Positions 7,122 through 15,440 of a stretch of 23,606 nucleotides of DNA are shown here, in pieces. Under the pieces are notes generated by a model. The model saw only the letters and a program-made list of their open reading frames with translations. It had not been told where the DNA came from and did not search any database. The first letter of the stretch is position 1, and each line of letters opens with the position of its first letter. The DNA is from a virus: the IMG/VR virus record IMGVR_UViG_3300017963_002072, positions 1 through 23,606 of that record; one strand, written 5' to 3'. The translations under genes and the position numbers were made by a program.

Positions 7122-9665
7122 TTACCAACCTGAATCATAATTACCATAAACATCAGCGTAACCAATGAAAGCATCTTCATCAAAAGGAAATGCATATATA
7201 TCACCTTCGTTCATAAACCAAACCCTTCCACCAAGTCCGTTTCGATATACTTCCGGATGATGGTATCTTTCCTGGTTTTCCCAACCACGTGAATGCAACA
7301 GCAGTTCCGGAAACTCAACACCCTCTTTATCATCAACCAATGCAATTCTATATGCACCATATTTATCTAATACTGCATGTGCTGTTGTTTTGTCTGTGAT
7401 CTGATTCAATATATCTCTCACGTAACGATCACTAATAGGTTCAGCAATGTAACCTGTTGATGCTGCCATCTTCAAAACATCTTCATTCGATTGCCAATAT
7501 AAAGTGTTCCGGATTACCAGGATAGTGTTTTTAATTACACAACCATCACCAATTGCTGTTTCATACTTTTGCCCTGTATCCGGATCCAAAATAATTATTG
7601 CACCATCTTTAAGTGCAACAATACTATTATTTGATAGAACTGCAATGCCAACTATAACTTCACCCTTATATCTATCAACATCTAAAACTGTTTGTGCAGG
7701 AACAACATCATGCATATTTGCACCAAGTCCTGAGATCTGAGATCCGAAAAGTTTATTATCATATCTTCCATCATCTTTTATGTAGGATCCTGCTAACCAG
7801 GTAATTCCATTTAATATCACTCCCTGTATCCAATCTCTAACAATATTGAATGTTGGTTGGTAGCCAAGTTCAGTAAGCATTGAAGATCCAAGTTCAGTGT
7901 CTGCATCAACATATGGTGTGTCTGTTTCTTTCCAATTAAGTTCTTCCAATTCAAAATAATCTCCTGTGGCGATGGTTCCATTTTCTCTTGTGAGATCAAA
8001 ATAAAAAAATGTTGCTGATGATGCTCTGTTGGTAAAATCATCCCTAACTGTAATATTAACATCCTGTGATGCATAACTGGTTCCAATTGAAATTGATGGT
8101 AAGTATTGGATCTGCCCAACATCATTTATATCAAAATATCTTAATGCCAACTGTGCTTTCATTGCAACAGAGGCTTTTGCATTTATTGTTAGTGTGTATT
8201 TTCCACCTGCTTTAATCAATGGAGAAAATTGCAGCATATCATAATTCAGATTTAACCAATCATTCCCATTGGCTGTGGTTCTGATTGCAAAGTTTGATGC
8301 CGCTACAACTGCAACTGTTGGTGGAGGAAAGTGTCCACCAAAAGCGCCCCAAGATCCAACTGCATTTGTATCTGCACTACTCGCAGCATTTGATTCAACG
8401 TGTTGATCTGCTGCTGCTGCAACTGATTCTGTTTGGATCCATCCATTTTCCAACAAAGTCCAATCCGGTGAATTGATGAATGCACCACCATCAACTTCAT
8501 TTGGGAGTGAAACTGCTTTTTCTTCTATCAGATAGTAATCATCCAGGCTCACACTAAAATAAAATTTAACTGCTGTGATTCTTCTGTTGAAAGATCCTAA
8601 CCGGATCTGTCCTTTAACTATAAACTTGTATGGATCCTGAGTTACTTCTTCATGGTCAACCACCATAATTTCATCCGTTCCATCCAAGACAACTGTCATT
8701 CTGAATCCATATGTTCCTGCAATGAAATTGCCGGTATCGTGATCAACTATGATTCTGTAATTATCTTCATTATCATTGAATGCCGTATAAGGTTGTAGCA
8801 CTACTTTGTTCGTTACTGCATAAATAAATTCATCACCAACTATTGTCGGGTCAACTGCCGTAAAAGAATAATCAGCTAATTGCAATGTTTGTTTTACAAA
8901 CTGGATCCCATATCCCAACCTTCCTTCTTTTCCACCAAAACCAATTCTCATTTTACTCAGGATCCTATGAAATGAAATTTCTTTTCTCAATACATCATAG
9001 TTCTGGATCTGATAAGATAATGGAATATAGTTTCTCATAAGGACCACAATATCATCAACATCCCATTGCGGATCCCAATCACTCAACCAACAATCGGTGT
9101 TGGTTCCGTTTTCTTCCGTTCTAATAACAGCAGCAGGAACACGTGTATCTTTAGTTACGTTAAGAATTGTCCATTGAGTAAGATTGCCAAAATAACCTTC
9201 AAACTGAATCTTGTTTTTATATGTAGCATCCGGTGCAACTGTGATGTTAGTAATGAAAGATTCATTCAACCATTGCCATGCATCTAACCAATAGGTTCCA
9301 TTCCAATAAGGTCTGATCCACACGTTTGCTGATCTGTATTTATAACTATTCAGTTTAGATCCGGAAACTGTTGGTGCAACAACTTCACTCTTTTCAACCA
9401 ATACAGTAATTTCCGTTCCCTGCCCTGCGGTTCGTTCAAAGAAGTTATCAAAGGAAACATACTCAGTATTCTCTAATCTTGAATAATCATCATCAACAGG
9501 TTTTGGATACCTCAGTTCATATCCTTCACGTAAAGTAAGTGTTCCTGGTTTATGATGTGTATCCATATTTTTTATCCGCAACAGATTCGATTGCCTGTCC
9601 GGTTGATTAGAATTTCTTTCCAATCCTTTGAAGTCTAAAAATTTTGTTGGAATTAAATTTGCCAT
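7122..9665 (-). CDS. Tail hub/nozzle-like protein with inserted carbohydrate-binding-like jelly roll, 847 aa
   Basis: ATG 9663-9665 is preceded by AGGTGGATAA and abuts the upstream TAA. The N-terminus (FKGLERNSNQPDRQSN, then LLRIKNMD and PGTLTLREGYEL) resembles the opening of phage stabilisation/nozzle proteins (P22 gp10-like, T7 gp12-like), which start with a list of variables and a G-x-L-x-x-R-x-G-Y/W motif. Residues ~640-847 look like propeller blades (NSIVALKDGAIIILDPDTGQ, NTLYWQSNEDVLKMAASTGY, YRIALVDDKEG, GGRVWFMNEGDIYAFPF). Residues ~400-580 look like an inserted CBM4/9-type jelly roll (GGKYTLTINAKASVAMKAQL, then ALRYFD, and SATFFYFDLTRENGT). Position after two adaptor-type genes fits a tail-tube terminal hub. 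Family assignment is from pattern only. Confidence 0.75.
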   Translation of the reverse strand: MANLIPTKFLDFKGLERNSNQPDRQSNLLRIKNMDTHHKPGTLTLREGYELRYPKPVDDDYSRLENTEYVSFDNFFERTAGQGTEITVLVEKSEVVAPTVSGSKLNSYKYRSANVWIRPYWNGTYWLDAWQWLNESFITNITVAPDATYKNKIQFEGYFGNLTQWTILNVTKDTRVPAAVIRTEENGTNTDCWLSDWDPQWDVDDIVVLMRNYIPLSYQIQNYDVLRKEISFHRILSKMRIGFGGKEGRLGYGIQFVKQTLQLADYSFTAVDPTIVGDEFIYAVTNKVVLQPYTAFNDNEDNYRIIVDHDTGNFIAGTYGFRMTVVLDGTDEIMVVDHEEVTQDPYKFIVKGQIRLGSFNRRITAVKFYFSVSLDDYYLIEEKAVSLPNEVDGGAFINSPDWTLLENGWIQTESVAAAADQHVESNAASSADTNAVGSWGAFGGHFPPPTVAVVAASNFAIRTTANGNDWLNLNYDMLQFSPLIKAGGKYTLTINAKASVAMKAQLALRYFDINDVGQIQYLPSISIGTSYASQDVNITVRDDFTNRASSATFFYFDLTRENGTIATGDYFELEELNWKETDTPYVDADTELGSSMLTELGYQPTFNIVRDWIQGVILNGITWLAGSYIKDDGRYDNKLFGSQISGLGANMHDVVPAQTVLDVDRYKGEVIVGIAVLSNNSIVALKDGAIIILDPDTGQKYETAIGDGCVIKNTILVIRNTLYWQSNEDVLKMAASTGYIAEPISDRYVRDILNQITDKTTAHAVLDKYGAYRIALVDDKEGVEFPELLLHSRGWENQERYHHPEVYRNGLGGRVWFMNEGDIYAFPFDEDAFIGYADVYGNYDSGW

Positions 9666-10358
9666 TTATCCACCTGCATCTTCTTGGAAATCATCCTTCT
9701 TATAAATTCCAACTGCGATCTCTGCAATAGCATCAATGTGATGTTCTGAGAAAGGAACATCATAAGTTCCACCACTAACTAAAATTGCACCTGTAATTGG
9801 ATTTTTATTATTCTGGATATAGTTGAGAGTGAATGTGTATCCACCAGGATCCGCAAGATCATTTGGAAATCCATATATGTAAGGATGTGATAAGATCATT
9901 CCTGGTGTGCTGCTGTTTACACGTGGTGGAGAATAAAACGGATCTGATTCAGCAATACAATCTGCAAGTTTTGATGGATCCCAAACTTCGATTAATCCAC
10001 CACCACCCTGTTTAACTGAATCCAGGATCTCAAAAATATCATTATAAACTGTTGATATATCCACACGTGAAACTGCGGATGCATAAGTAAGTGTGATGGA
10101 TCTAAATTTGAATAGTTCAGGAAACATATTAAGAAACTTGTTTTTATGGCTCATAGATCCAGGTGATTCATTCTCAGGTTGTGCAGCATTCCAGGCACCA
10201 TTAAAAAAGATCTGTCCTGCTCTGTGCACATAACTTTCAATTTCAGCAACAGATCTGATCAACTGTCCTGCTGTGATCACACCTGCTGATTCTGTAATCG
10301 GATCCTGGATCCTTTGCATAAATGCAATTGCTAATCTGTTAAGTTTTGGTGTTGCCAT
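9666..10358 (-). CDS. Connector/tail adaptor-type protein, 230 aa
   Basis: ATG 10356-10358 has only a weak ribosome site (GAAAG), eight bases after the previous stop. The N-terminus is helical (LNRLAIAFMQRIQDPITESA), and the middle contains SMSHKNKFLNMFPELFKFRS and a proline-rich loop. The C-terminus FSEHHIDAIAEIAVGIYKKD matches the helix usually seen at the end of phage head-to-tail adaptor proteins, where a His-x-x-I/L-hydrophobic-A-hydrophobic pattern faces the portal. It lies between another adaptor-like gene and the nozzle-like gene, which is where podoviruses keep ring proteins joining portal and tail. A role as second ring or tail connector is inferred; sequence evidence is modest. Confidence 0.7.
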   Translation of the reverse strand: MATPKLNRLAIAFMQRIQDPITESAGVITAGQLIRSVAEIESYVHRAGQIFFNGAWNAAQPENESPGSMSHKNKFLNMFPELFKFRSITLTYASAVSRVDISTVYNDIFEILDSVKQGGGGLIEVWDPSKLADCIAESDPFYSPPRVNSSTPGMILSHPYIYGFPNDLADPGGYTFTLNYIQNNKNPITGAILVSGGTYDVPFSEHHIDAIAEIAVGIYKKDDFQEDAGG

Positions 10359-10365
10359 CTTTCAT

Positions 10366-11148
10366 TTACCATTTTGCTGTTGGAACAATTGGTTTACTTG
10401 TAACATTGTGCAGCTTTCCATATCTATCATCAGAAATCTTTTCATACAACTGATAGAGTGCTGCTTTACTTGGATGATCAATTGGAAGTAAATAATAAAT
10501 AGCATATGCTTCCAATGCAGCATCCATTCCCTGTGGTGTTTCAGGTTCAACAGTTGCAGATGGTTCCAATGTTGGTGAATGCAGATAAGTTTGCAACACA
10601 ACCTGATCACCTGTATCTGTTGGTGCACCATAAAATTCTAATTGATCATTCCGGAAGATCACAAATAATGGTTGAGATATTGTCTGTTCCATTCTAATTA
10701 TATCCATCTGATCATCTGTTTTCCAATATAGCTTATACCAATCGGTTGGTGTTCTCATTGAATAGATCTTTTTCACAACCTTGTGAGCAGCTTTAACAGT
10801 TCCGGTTCCGGTTCCTGCACCTGTTGCTGTAAATACAACACCAATATTATTTGATGCTGCACCAACTGCTGTAAAGTCTGTGTTCCCAACTGATTGGATC
10901 TGATATAGTGTTCCTGTAACAAAAGATCCTGCGGTAATTGCAGATCCGGAAACTGCTACAATATCATATGCTTCCTGATCTTCAATCGTGGTGAGAGTGA
11001 TCTGCTGCTTAATTAGATCAAACCTGGTAGCAATATCTTGCTGTGCTCGGAATAAGGCAAAGAAGATCTGCGGTGAACTGATTGATTTCAGGTGAAGATC
11101 TTCAATGCCCTTCTTAACTAACTGTAATAAGTCTAATGATCTGCTCAT
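10366..11148 (-). CDS. Head-to-tail adaptor-like protein with inserted phage surface-type beta domain, 260 aa
   Basis: ATG 11146-11148 overlaps the preceding TGA (ATGA), so it is translationally coupled; the ribosome site (AAAGAG) is weak. The flanks look like a gp4/gp6-type adaptor: N-terminal helices (LDLLQLVKKGIEDLHL, PQIFFALFRAQQDIATRFDL), a beta pair interrupted by an insertion (TLTTIEDQEAYDI, then KVVKKIYSMRTPTDWYKLYW), RNDQLEFYGAPTDTGDQVVL, and a C-terminal helix with AALEAYAIYYLLPIDHPSK. Residues ~68-120 are an inserted module: AITAGSFVTGTLYQIQSVGN, then TDFTAVGAASN and FTATGAGTGTGT. This repeat is widespread in fibre and surface proteins of environmental phages. It was probably captured as a decoration. 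A role at the portal-tail junction is inferred. Confidence 0.75.
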   Translation of the reverse strand: MSRSLDLLQLVKKGIEDLHLKSISSPQIFFALFRAQQDIATRFDLIKQQITLTTIEDQEAYDIVAVSGSAITAGSFVTGTLYQIQSVGNTDFTAVGAASNNIGVVFTATGAGTGTGTVKAAHKVVKKIYSMRTPTDWYKLYWKTDDQMDIIRMEQTISQPLFVIFRNDQLEFYGAPTDTGDQVVLQTYLHSPTLEPSATVEPETPQGMDAALEAYAIYYLLPIDHPSKAALYQLYEKISDDRYGKLHNVTSKPIVPTAKW

Positions 11149-11921
11149 TTAGTGCTCTTTGGTTTAACTTTGGATAGTTGAATTATGTTCTCGATCAACT
11201 TATCCTTTTTAGTCAAACCTTTGAGCAGATTCTTTTGATATTTTTCATCCTTGCTTTTAACAGCAGGTAAGTTCAACAATATTGCCTGTAACTGATCAGT
11301 TCCCAATGGTTCCAAAGTTTTCTTTGTGTATTTGGTTGGTGCATTAACTTTGGTATCGAAATTCAATTCTTTCTCTTTGAGATCTTTCAGTTCCGGTGTT
11401 CCCTTTTCGGCTTTATCAAGTGCTGCTTCTTCATCAGCTTTTGCTTTTGGTCTTTCTTCATCTTCTTCTGTTTCTTTCATTGATTCAGCCGGTTCAAGAT
11501 CCACACCTTGCGGAACATAATCTTTTGGAATCTGATCTTCAGTCATCATTGCACCTGGCACATAGGATGTATCTTTTTCAACTTCAACATCTTGTATCTC
11601 AATTCCCTGTTCAATTGCTTCCAATACATTATCGAAAGTTGTTTTGGTAACTTTCCCAACAGTTCCACGTATTTTTTCAAATTCTTCTACATCCTTCATT
11701 GTTGTTCCTGGTGGCACCATATCAATAGAAATTCCTTGTGGAAGTTTTTCACCTGGTGCAAGTTTGAATTTATCAGGTTGAACTCTCATTGCTTGTAAAG
11801 CATGGCGTAATTGCCATTCAGACGTTTTCCAGGATCCATCAGCTTGTTTCTCCTGGATACTAATCAAAGTAATCTTACTCTGTTTCCTGGTAAGTTGATC
11901 AAATATTATTTGCTGTCGCAT
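11145..11921 (-). CDS. Charged, lysine/glutamate-rich virion-cluster protein, 258 aa
   Basis: ATG 11919-11921 is preceded by CAGGAGTAATATCC. The first ~95 residues look folded (LTRKQSKITLISIQEKQADG, WKTSEWQLRHALQAMRVQPD), with a long Pro-containing middle. Residues ~140-195 are low-complexity and strongly charged (MKETEEDEERPKAKADEEAA, LKDLKEKELN). The tail is helical and basic (AVKSKDEKYQKNLLKGLTKK) and ends KPKSTK. Position directly after the capsid and decoration genes, behind a terminator-like hairpin, corresponds to where head-completion or capsid-associated proteins lie in related gene orders. I recognise no family. The acidic/basic mix with a C-terminal LxGLTKKDKLIE-type helix resembles SAP/HeH-like C-terminal helices seen in some phage head proteins, but that is tentative. 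Confidence 0.75.
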   Translation of the reverse strand: MRQQIIFDQLTRKQSKITLISIQEKQADGSWKTSEWQLRHALQAMRVQPDKFKLAPGEKLPQGISIDMVPPGTTMKDVEEFEKIRGTVGKVTKTTFDNVLEAIEQGIEIQDVEVEKDTSYVPGAMMTEDQIPKDYVPQGVDLEPAESMKETEEDEERPKAKADEEAALDKAEKGTPELKDLKEKELNFDTKVNAPTKYTKKTLEPLGTDQLQAILLNLPAVKSKDEKYQKNLLKGLTKKDKLIENIIQLSKVKPKSTK

Positions 11922-11939
11922 TGGATATTACTCCTGTTT

Positions 11940-11979
11940 TTGTTTTTAATTAAAGGTGGTGATCTTACTCACCACCATT
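11940..11979 (-). terminator. Hairpin terminator/attenuator after capsid-decoration genes
   Basis: GGTGGTGA (11955-11962) and TCACCACC (11969-11976) form a perfect 8-bp stem with a 6-base loop. Read on the minus strand the hairpin is followed by TTTAATTAAAAAC. It lies between the putative decoration gene and the 258-residue gene. It probably reduces read-through from the highly expressed capsid genes to the tail genes; the T-tract is short, so partial termination is more likely than complete. Confidence 0.55.
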
Positions 11980-11997
11980 GAATTTTGCTTTCACCTA

Positions 11998-12405
11998 TTA
12001 ACTGAATGTTGCAGCTTTCCAGGTGGTTGCAGCATCATGCATATACAGTTTATCAGCTTGAAGATCTACAACCATACTTCCTAATGGAAGTGAGTTATAA
12101 TTAGATGCATTTGAACTGAATGCTGTTGAACTGTTATATACACCAAGAAACCAATCTCCATCTTCACCTGAGATCCATACTCTTTGACGCATCAAAGCAG
12201 CATAAGCAGCAGCAATGCCAAATTTCCGATCCCAACCGGCACCATCAACAACCTGATCATTTCTTTCCAATGATCCACCTGCTGCCATTGCAAATGATAT
12301 TCCTGATGCTGCTGCACCAAGTGCTTGATCAACCAGGAATAACACACCGGCAATTAGGATAAATAAGAGATTGATTAACGGAAATGATTTCAAAACTTGT
12401 TTCAT
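11998..12405 (-). CDS. Small putative capsid decoration protein with N-terminal signal/membrane segment, 135 aa
   Basis: The start is ATG 12403-12405. A TTG-initiated frame from 12420 begins at the ribosome site itself (TTGGAGATAAAAGAAATG) and should not be used. Residues 1-30 are basic then strongly hydrophobic (MKQVLKSFPLINLLFILIAG, VLFLVDQALGA), with candidate cleavage around residues 31-34. The mature part starts Gly/Ala-rich, then contains LERNDQVVDGAGWDRKFGIA, a repeated beta-like WISGEDGDWFLGVY, and ends in LPLGSMVVDLQADKLYMHDA and TTWKA. Small size, position directly after the major capsid gene and high-expression context suggest head decoration or head fibre. The hydrophobic leader is unusual for such a protein and mirrors the one on the neighbouring capsid protein. 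Confidence 0.8.
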   Translation of the reverse strand: MKQVLKSFPLINLLFILIAGVLFLVDQALGAAASGISFAMAAGGSLERNDQVVDGAGWDRKFGIAAAYAALMRQRVWISGEDGDWFLGVYNSSTAFSSNASNYNSLPLGSMVVDLQADKLYMHDAATTWKAATFS

Positions 12406-12418
12406 TTCTTTTATCTCC
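12406..12418 (-). promoter_or_regulatory. Ribosome binding site fixing the decoration-protein start
   Basis: GGAG (complement of 12415-12418) lies nine bases before ATG 12403-12405. The same arrangement precedes the capsid gene. It shows that the apparent upstream residues M-E-I-K-E are the ribosome site read as protein. Confidence 0.8.
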
Positions 12419-12436
12419 AATAATTGTTTAATAAGT

Positions 12437-12458
12437 GTGGATCATATTTCAGATCCAC
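12437..12458 (-). other. Hairpin between capsid and decoration genes
   Basis: GTGGATC (12437-12443) pairs with GATCCAC (12452-12458), a 7-bp stem with an 8-base loop. It lies just after the capsid stop codon and before the decoration-protein ribosome site. There is no T-run directly after it, so an mRNA stabiliser or processing element or weak attenuator is more likely than a full terminator. Confidence 0.4.
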
Positions 12459-12475
12459 GTTAATTATCTGCCTGG

Positions 12476-13849
12476 TTAAATAGCAGTAAGTTGATCTTCT
12501 GCATAAAACCAATATACAAGAGAACTGTTGTTCTCATAGAATGCACCGGCACCATTTCCAAAATAGTTATCATCATCAATTATATCACATCTTTCAAAAC
12601 CGGTGATCATATCAGCAGCATCACCAAGAAACTGCTCATAGTCTGCTGTTTCAGAACTGAATGAAAGTTCAGATCCATAACCTGCGGTGATTGCACCTGC
12701 ACCACAAATGATTGCACATTTCCTGTTTCCTGCATCACGTGGTGTAGCCATGTATGTATCTAAACCATAATTAACAGTTCCCCAATCTGAATCATAACCT
12801 GTATCACCTGAGATCCTTGCACTCGGCATGGTATCATCAACAATCATATAGGCACCTTCAACAAAGGTTCCTTCTAATTGTCCGGTGAAGATTATGTTCT
12901 CATTACCTCTTACACCTGCATCTTTCAGGTAAGTGAGATATTCAGGATCCTGCTTTAACTGCCATGCAAGTGCAGGTGGAATGAAGATCAGATAAAGAAG
13001 TTTGCCTTGAATCATGATTGGTGTTAATTTGTGATAGTTGGCTAAGTAAACCATGTTCTTGATTTTAGCCAAACTAAAATGTTTAGTTGGAACATCACTC
13101 AATGTTGCAAGTGCGTTTGATGCAGCAGTTTCATATGCAGCATTGAACAGATTACTGAATGGCACCTTACCATATCCTGCAACATAGTTGTTAGGATGTG
13201 ATTTAATGCTGAATCCAATTCCATCAACAGGATCAGTTAAGTTGTTGCTGTATCCACCAAGTATTGCATGGTATGGAAACTGTGCCAACCTTCTGCTAAA
13301 CCAATCTTGAAGATCATTTTTACCACGTTCCATAAGTGCCATCTGCACCTGTGGTTTCTTCAAAACTGCTTTTGACATTTTGTTGTCCTGAATTTCAACA
13401 GCATGTCTAACCTGGTTTATTGCAACTTTCTTTGTAAGGATCTTTCGTTTTTCCTCAGATCCTCTAAGTGCTGCAAGTCCAACTTTACCTTTACCGGTCA
13501 ATGGAACTAATACAGGTATATCCATATAGATTCCACCTTCACGTTCAAAATCTTTCACCACGTGGATCAGATTTTTAGGTGTTGGTAAACTCATTGCACC
13601 CGCATACGTTCCTGCTTTCCGATATTTAGCAACATCAATTATATCAGTAAGTTGTGCCCACTTTCCATATCTCCACACCAGCTTTTCCATTTGCTTCGCA
13701 AGTCCTCTGCGAAAAATTTGCATCTGGTCAGTCCAAGTTCCGCCAACTGTTGCAAGTGTGATTGATGTTGCTGAAACGATTGTTGCATCAAGCACAAATG
13801 CAATCGCTGCACTCACTACCATCAGCAACATAAAATATGATTTTCTCAT
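12476..13849 (-). CDS. Major capsid protein, N4-gp56-like, with N-terminal signal sequence, 457 aa
   Basis: The start is ATG 13847-13849, with TTGGAG nine bases upstream; the longer TTG frame to 13864 merely translates that ribosome site. Residues ~105-150 carry the hallmark of the N4-gp56/DUF4043 capsid family: GGIYMDIPVLVPLTGKGKVG, then AALRGSEEKRKIL and VAINQVRHAVEIQ (basic-strand, L-x-G, D/N-Q-x-R-H-A-V). A helix with ERGKNDLQDWFSRRLAQFPY follows, as in the family. The position after an acidic scaffold and portal supports the call. Remarkably, residues 1-27 form a signal-like leader (MRKSYFMLLMVVSAAIAFVL, then DATIVSA) with a plausible V-S-A cut after residue 27. This is not usual for HK97-fold capsid proteins, which are made and assembled in the cytoplasm. 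Confidence 0.85.
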   Translation of the reverse strand: MRKSYFMLLMVVSAAIAFVLDATIVSATSITLATVGGTWTDQMQIFRRGLAKQMEKLVWRYGKWAQLTDIIDVAKYRKAGTYAGAMSLPTPKNLIHVVKDFEREGGIYMDIPVLVPLTGKGKVGLAALRGSEEKRKILTKKVAINQVRHAVEIQDNKMSKAVLKKPQVQMALMERGKNDLQDWFSRRLAQFPYHAILGGYSNNLTDPVDGIGFSIKSHPNNYVAGYGKVPFSNLFNAAYETAASNALATLSDVPTKHFSLAKIKNMVYLANYHKLTPIMIQGKLLYLIFIPPALAWQLKQDPEYLTYLKDAGVRGNENIIFTGQLEGTFVEGAYMIVDDTMPSARISGDTGYDSDWGTVNYGLDTYMATPRDAGNRKCAIICGAGAITAGYGSELSFSSETADYEQFLGDAADMITGFERCDIIDDDNYFGNGAGAFYENNSSLVYWFYAEDQLTAI

Positions 13850-13862
13850 TTCAGTTATCTCC
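13850..13862 (-). promoter_or_regulatory. Ribosome binding site fixing the capsid start
   Basis: GGAG (complement of 13859-13862) sits nine bases before ATG 13847-13849, within TTGGAGATAACTGAAATG. It shows that the hydrophobic leader of the capsid protein is translated. No comparable site precedes the next in-frame ATG (residue 43), which would give a leaderless protein. Confidence 0.8.
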
Positions 13863-13913
13863 AAATATTTGTTAAAGATTTTTAATTACTTCGGGCAATC
13901 AACCTTTTCAAAT

Positions 13914-15395
13914 CTAACTCGTTTTTCTTCCGGATTTTCCTGTTGCACCTGATGCAATACTATTTTTAATCCGGTCTAATTTTTCCTGAATCTGTTCAGG
14001 TGTAAGATCATCATTATCAAAATCTTCCACTTCGATTTCTACTTTATCTCTGTGTTCCTTACCAGGTAAGTTTGAAGTTGAAGGATCTTCCATATTATTA
14101 AGTCCTGTTTTGAATCCCTGCTGTCTTGCTTTGTGTTCTTTGGCTGCGATAATAGCATCCATATTGATTTCCATCAGGTTATTATAAACTTCCTTCGGTT
14201 TAACAATTGGAATTACATCATCCATAAATGTTAGAACATCCGGATTAGGTTTATTAGTATCACCTTCCTGGAAGATCACGTTCTTCCACAAATATTCATT
14301 ATACAGTTGATCATCAAGATCTAAGGATTCAATTCCTATATCCTTCGGTGTAAGGTTGTAACGTGCAAGTTTTGCTTTGAACAATGCAACATCTGTTCTG
14401 ATAGTGCTCTCAGCAATTGATTCCCAATTCTGAGTGATATGAACATAACGATCATATTCATTATCAATTTCACCTGTGGTTTGTTTATAGAAAGCATCAT
14501 ATTCCTGATACTGCCTTCTGCTCAAACCTTCTTCAAACTCAGATAGTGCATCATCATCATCAAATGCTTCATCCGGAAATTCCGGAAATTTAGCTTTCAT
14601 TTTATTGATGATCATCTTCTGCTTTTGTTTGGTAGCTTCCTCAATGTATTTAGGATCACTCACAACCTTTTGATCAGGTTTCCAATCTGAATCAAATGGA
14701 GATCTGATTGTTTTGATATACAACTGAGCATTGATGTAGTTCTTCAATGATTTCTGATCCATTTCAGATCCTTTAATGCCATCAAGTATATCCTGGATTG
14801 CGTTGATCTTTTTATTTAATACATCAGGCGGATCATCCTTCCATTGATCTCTAAAGTTTTGCACCTGCCTGTTGATATAGTTCTCTGTGATTTTGAATGC
14901 TTTGGTTCCGGTCTTATCCTCACCAGGTTTCTGATCAGCCATCTTACCGGTCTGATCATCATCAGCATCCTTTTTATCATCAGGTTTATCATCAGTTTTT
15001 TTGTCGGTCTGATCACCAGGTTTATCTTCTTCATCTTCACCTGGTTTATCTTCTTCATCTTTGAGATCAGTTTCAACCTTACCATCATCATCATCCGTAT
15101 CAGTTTTATCATCAGTATCTTTTTTATCTTTTTCATCTTTAATCAATACAGTTTCCAAAGTCGTTTCTTCATCACGTGTTTTCATCCAATCAAGCAGCTT
15201 ATCACCATCAACATCTTCACGATCAAATAATTGATCAATTGTTTCAAGTTCCATTTCTGCAAGTTTGGATGTTGGATCCAATTCAAGTTCTTCATCTTCC
15301 TTAATGGTTGGATCCGGATCCGGTGGATCTCCACCTTCTCCACCATCTTTCTGGAAGAAGATATTTGGTATTACCCAATTTAATAAGTTGTTCAT
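13914..15395 (-). CDS. Scaffolding protein, acidic, 493 aa
   Basis: ATG 15393-15395 begins MNNLLNWVIPNIFFQKDGGE, with AAGAAAGGTGTAAA upstream; stop is TAG. Residues ~20-165 are extremely acidic and low-complexity, including D-D-D-D-G and repeated EDKPGE/EDKPGD units (encoded by two 19-base copies at 15019-15037 and 15043-15061). Residues ~165-450 are helical and charged (YINRQVQNFRDQWKDDPPDV, KQKQKMIINKMKAKFPEFPD). The C-terminus is basic (GATGKSGRKTS), as expected for a scaffold C-terminal coat-binding helix. Location between portal and major capsid protein, acidic composition and helical content are characteristic of phage scaffolds. It may also contain or be processed by a protease, but I see no catalytic motif. 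Confidence 0.8.
   Translation of the reverse strand: MNNLLNWVIPNIFFQKDGGEGGDPPDPDPTIKEDEELELDPTSKLAEMELETIDQLFDREDVDGDKLLDWMKTRDEETTLETVLIKDEKDKKDTDDKTDTDDDDGKVETDLKDEEDKPGEDEEDKPGDQTDKKTDDKPDDKKDADDDQTGKMADQKPGEDKTGTKAFKITENYINRQVQNFRDQWKDDPPDVLNKKINAIQDILDGIKGSEMDQKSLKNYINAQLYIKTIRSPFDSDWKPDQKVVSDPKYIEEATKQKQKMIINKMKAKFPEFPDEAFDDDDALSEFEEGLSRRQYQEYDAFYKQTTGEIDNEYDRYVHITQNWESIAESTIRTDVALFKAKLARYNLTPKDIGIESLDLDDQLYNEYLWKNVIFQEGDTNKPNPDVLTFMDDVIPIVKPKEVYNNLMEINMDAIIAAKEHKARQQGFKTGLNNMEDPSTSNLPGKEHRDKVEIEVEDFDNDDLTPEQIQEKLDRIKNSIASGATGKSGRKTS
15019..15061. repeat. Short tandem repeat within the scaffold gene
   Basis: Two 19-base copies, GGTTTATCTTCTTCATCTT at 15019-15037 and 15043-15061, with a 24-base period. 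They encode a doubled acidic EDKPG unit in frame, so the repeat can change copy number without breaking the scaffold frame. Confidence 0.7.
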
Positions 15396-15440
15396 TTTAC
15401 ACCTTTCTTCTTAGGGAATAGGTTTATTAAGTTTCCTGGA

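Noticed and set aside
12406-12420. Shared N-terminal motif M-E-I-x-E-M on the capsid and decoration proteins
   Set aside because: Both come from a TTG read as a start within the ribosome site TTGGAGAT. The true ATG follows nine bases after GGAG, so the shared motif is not protein.
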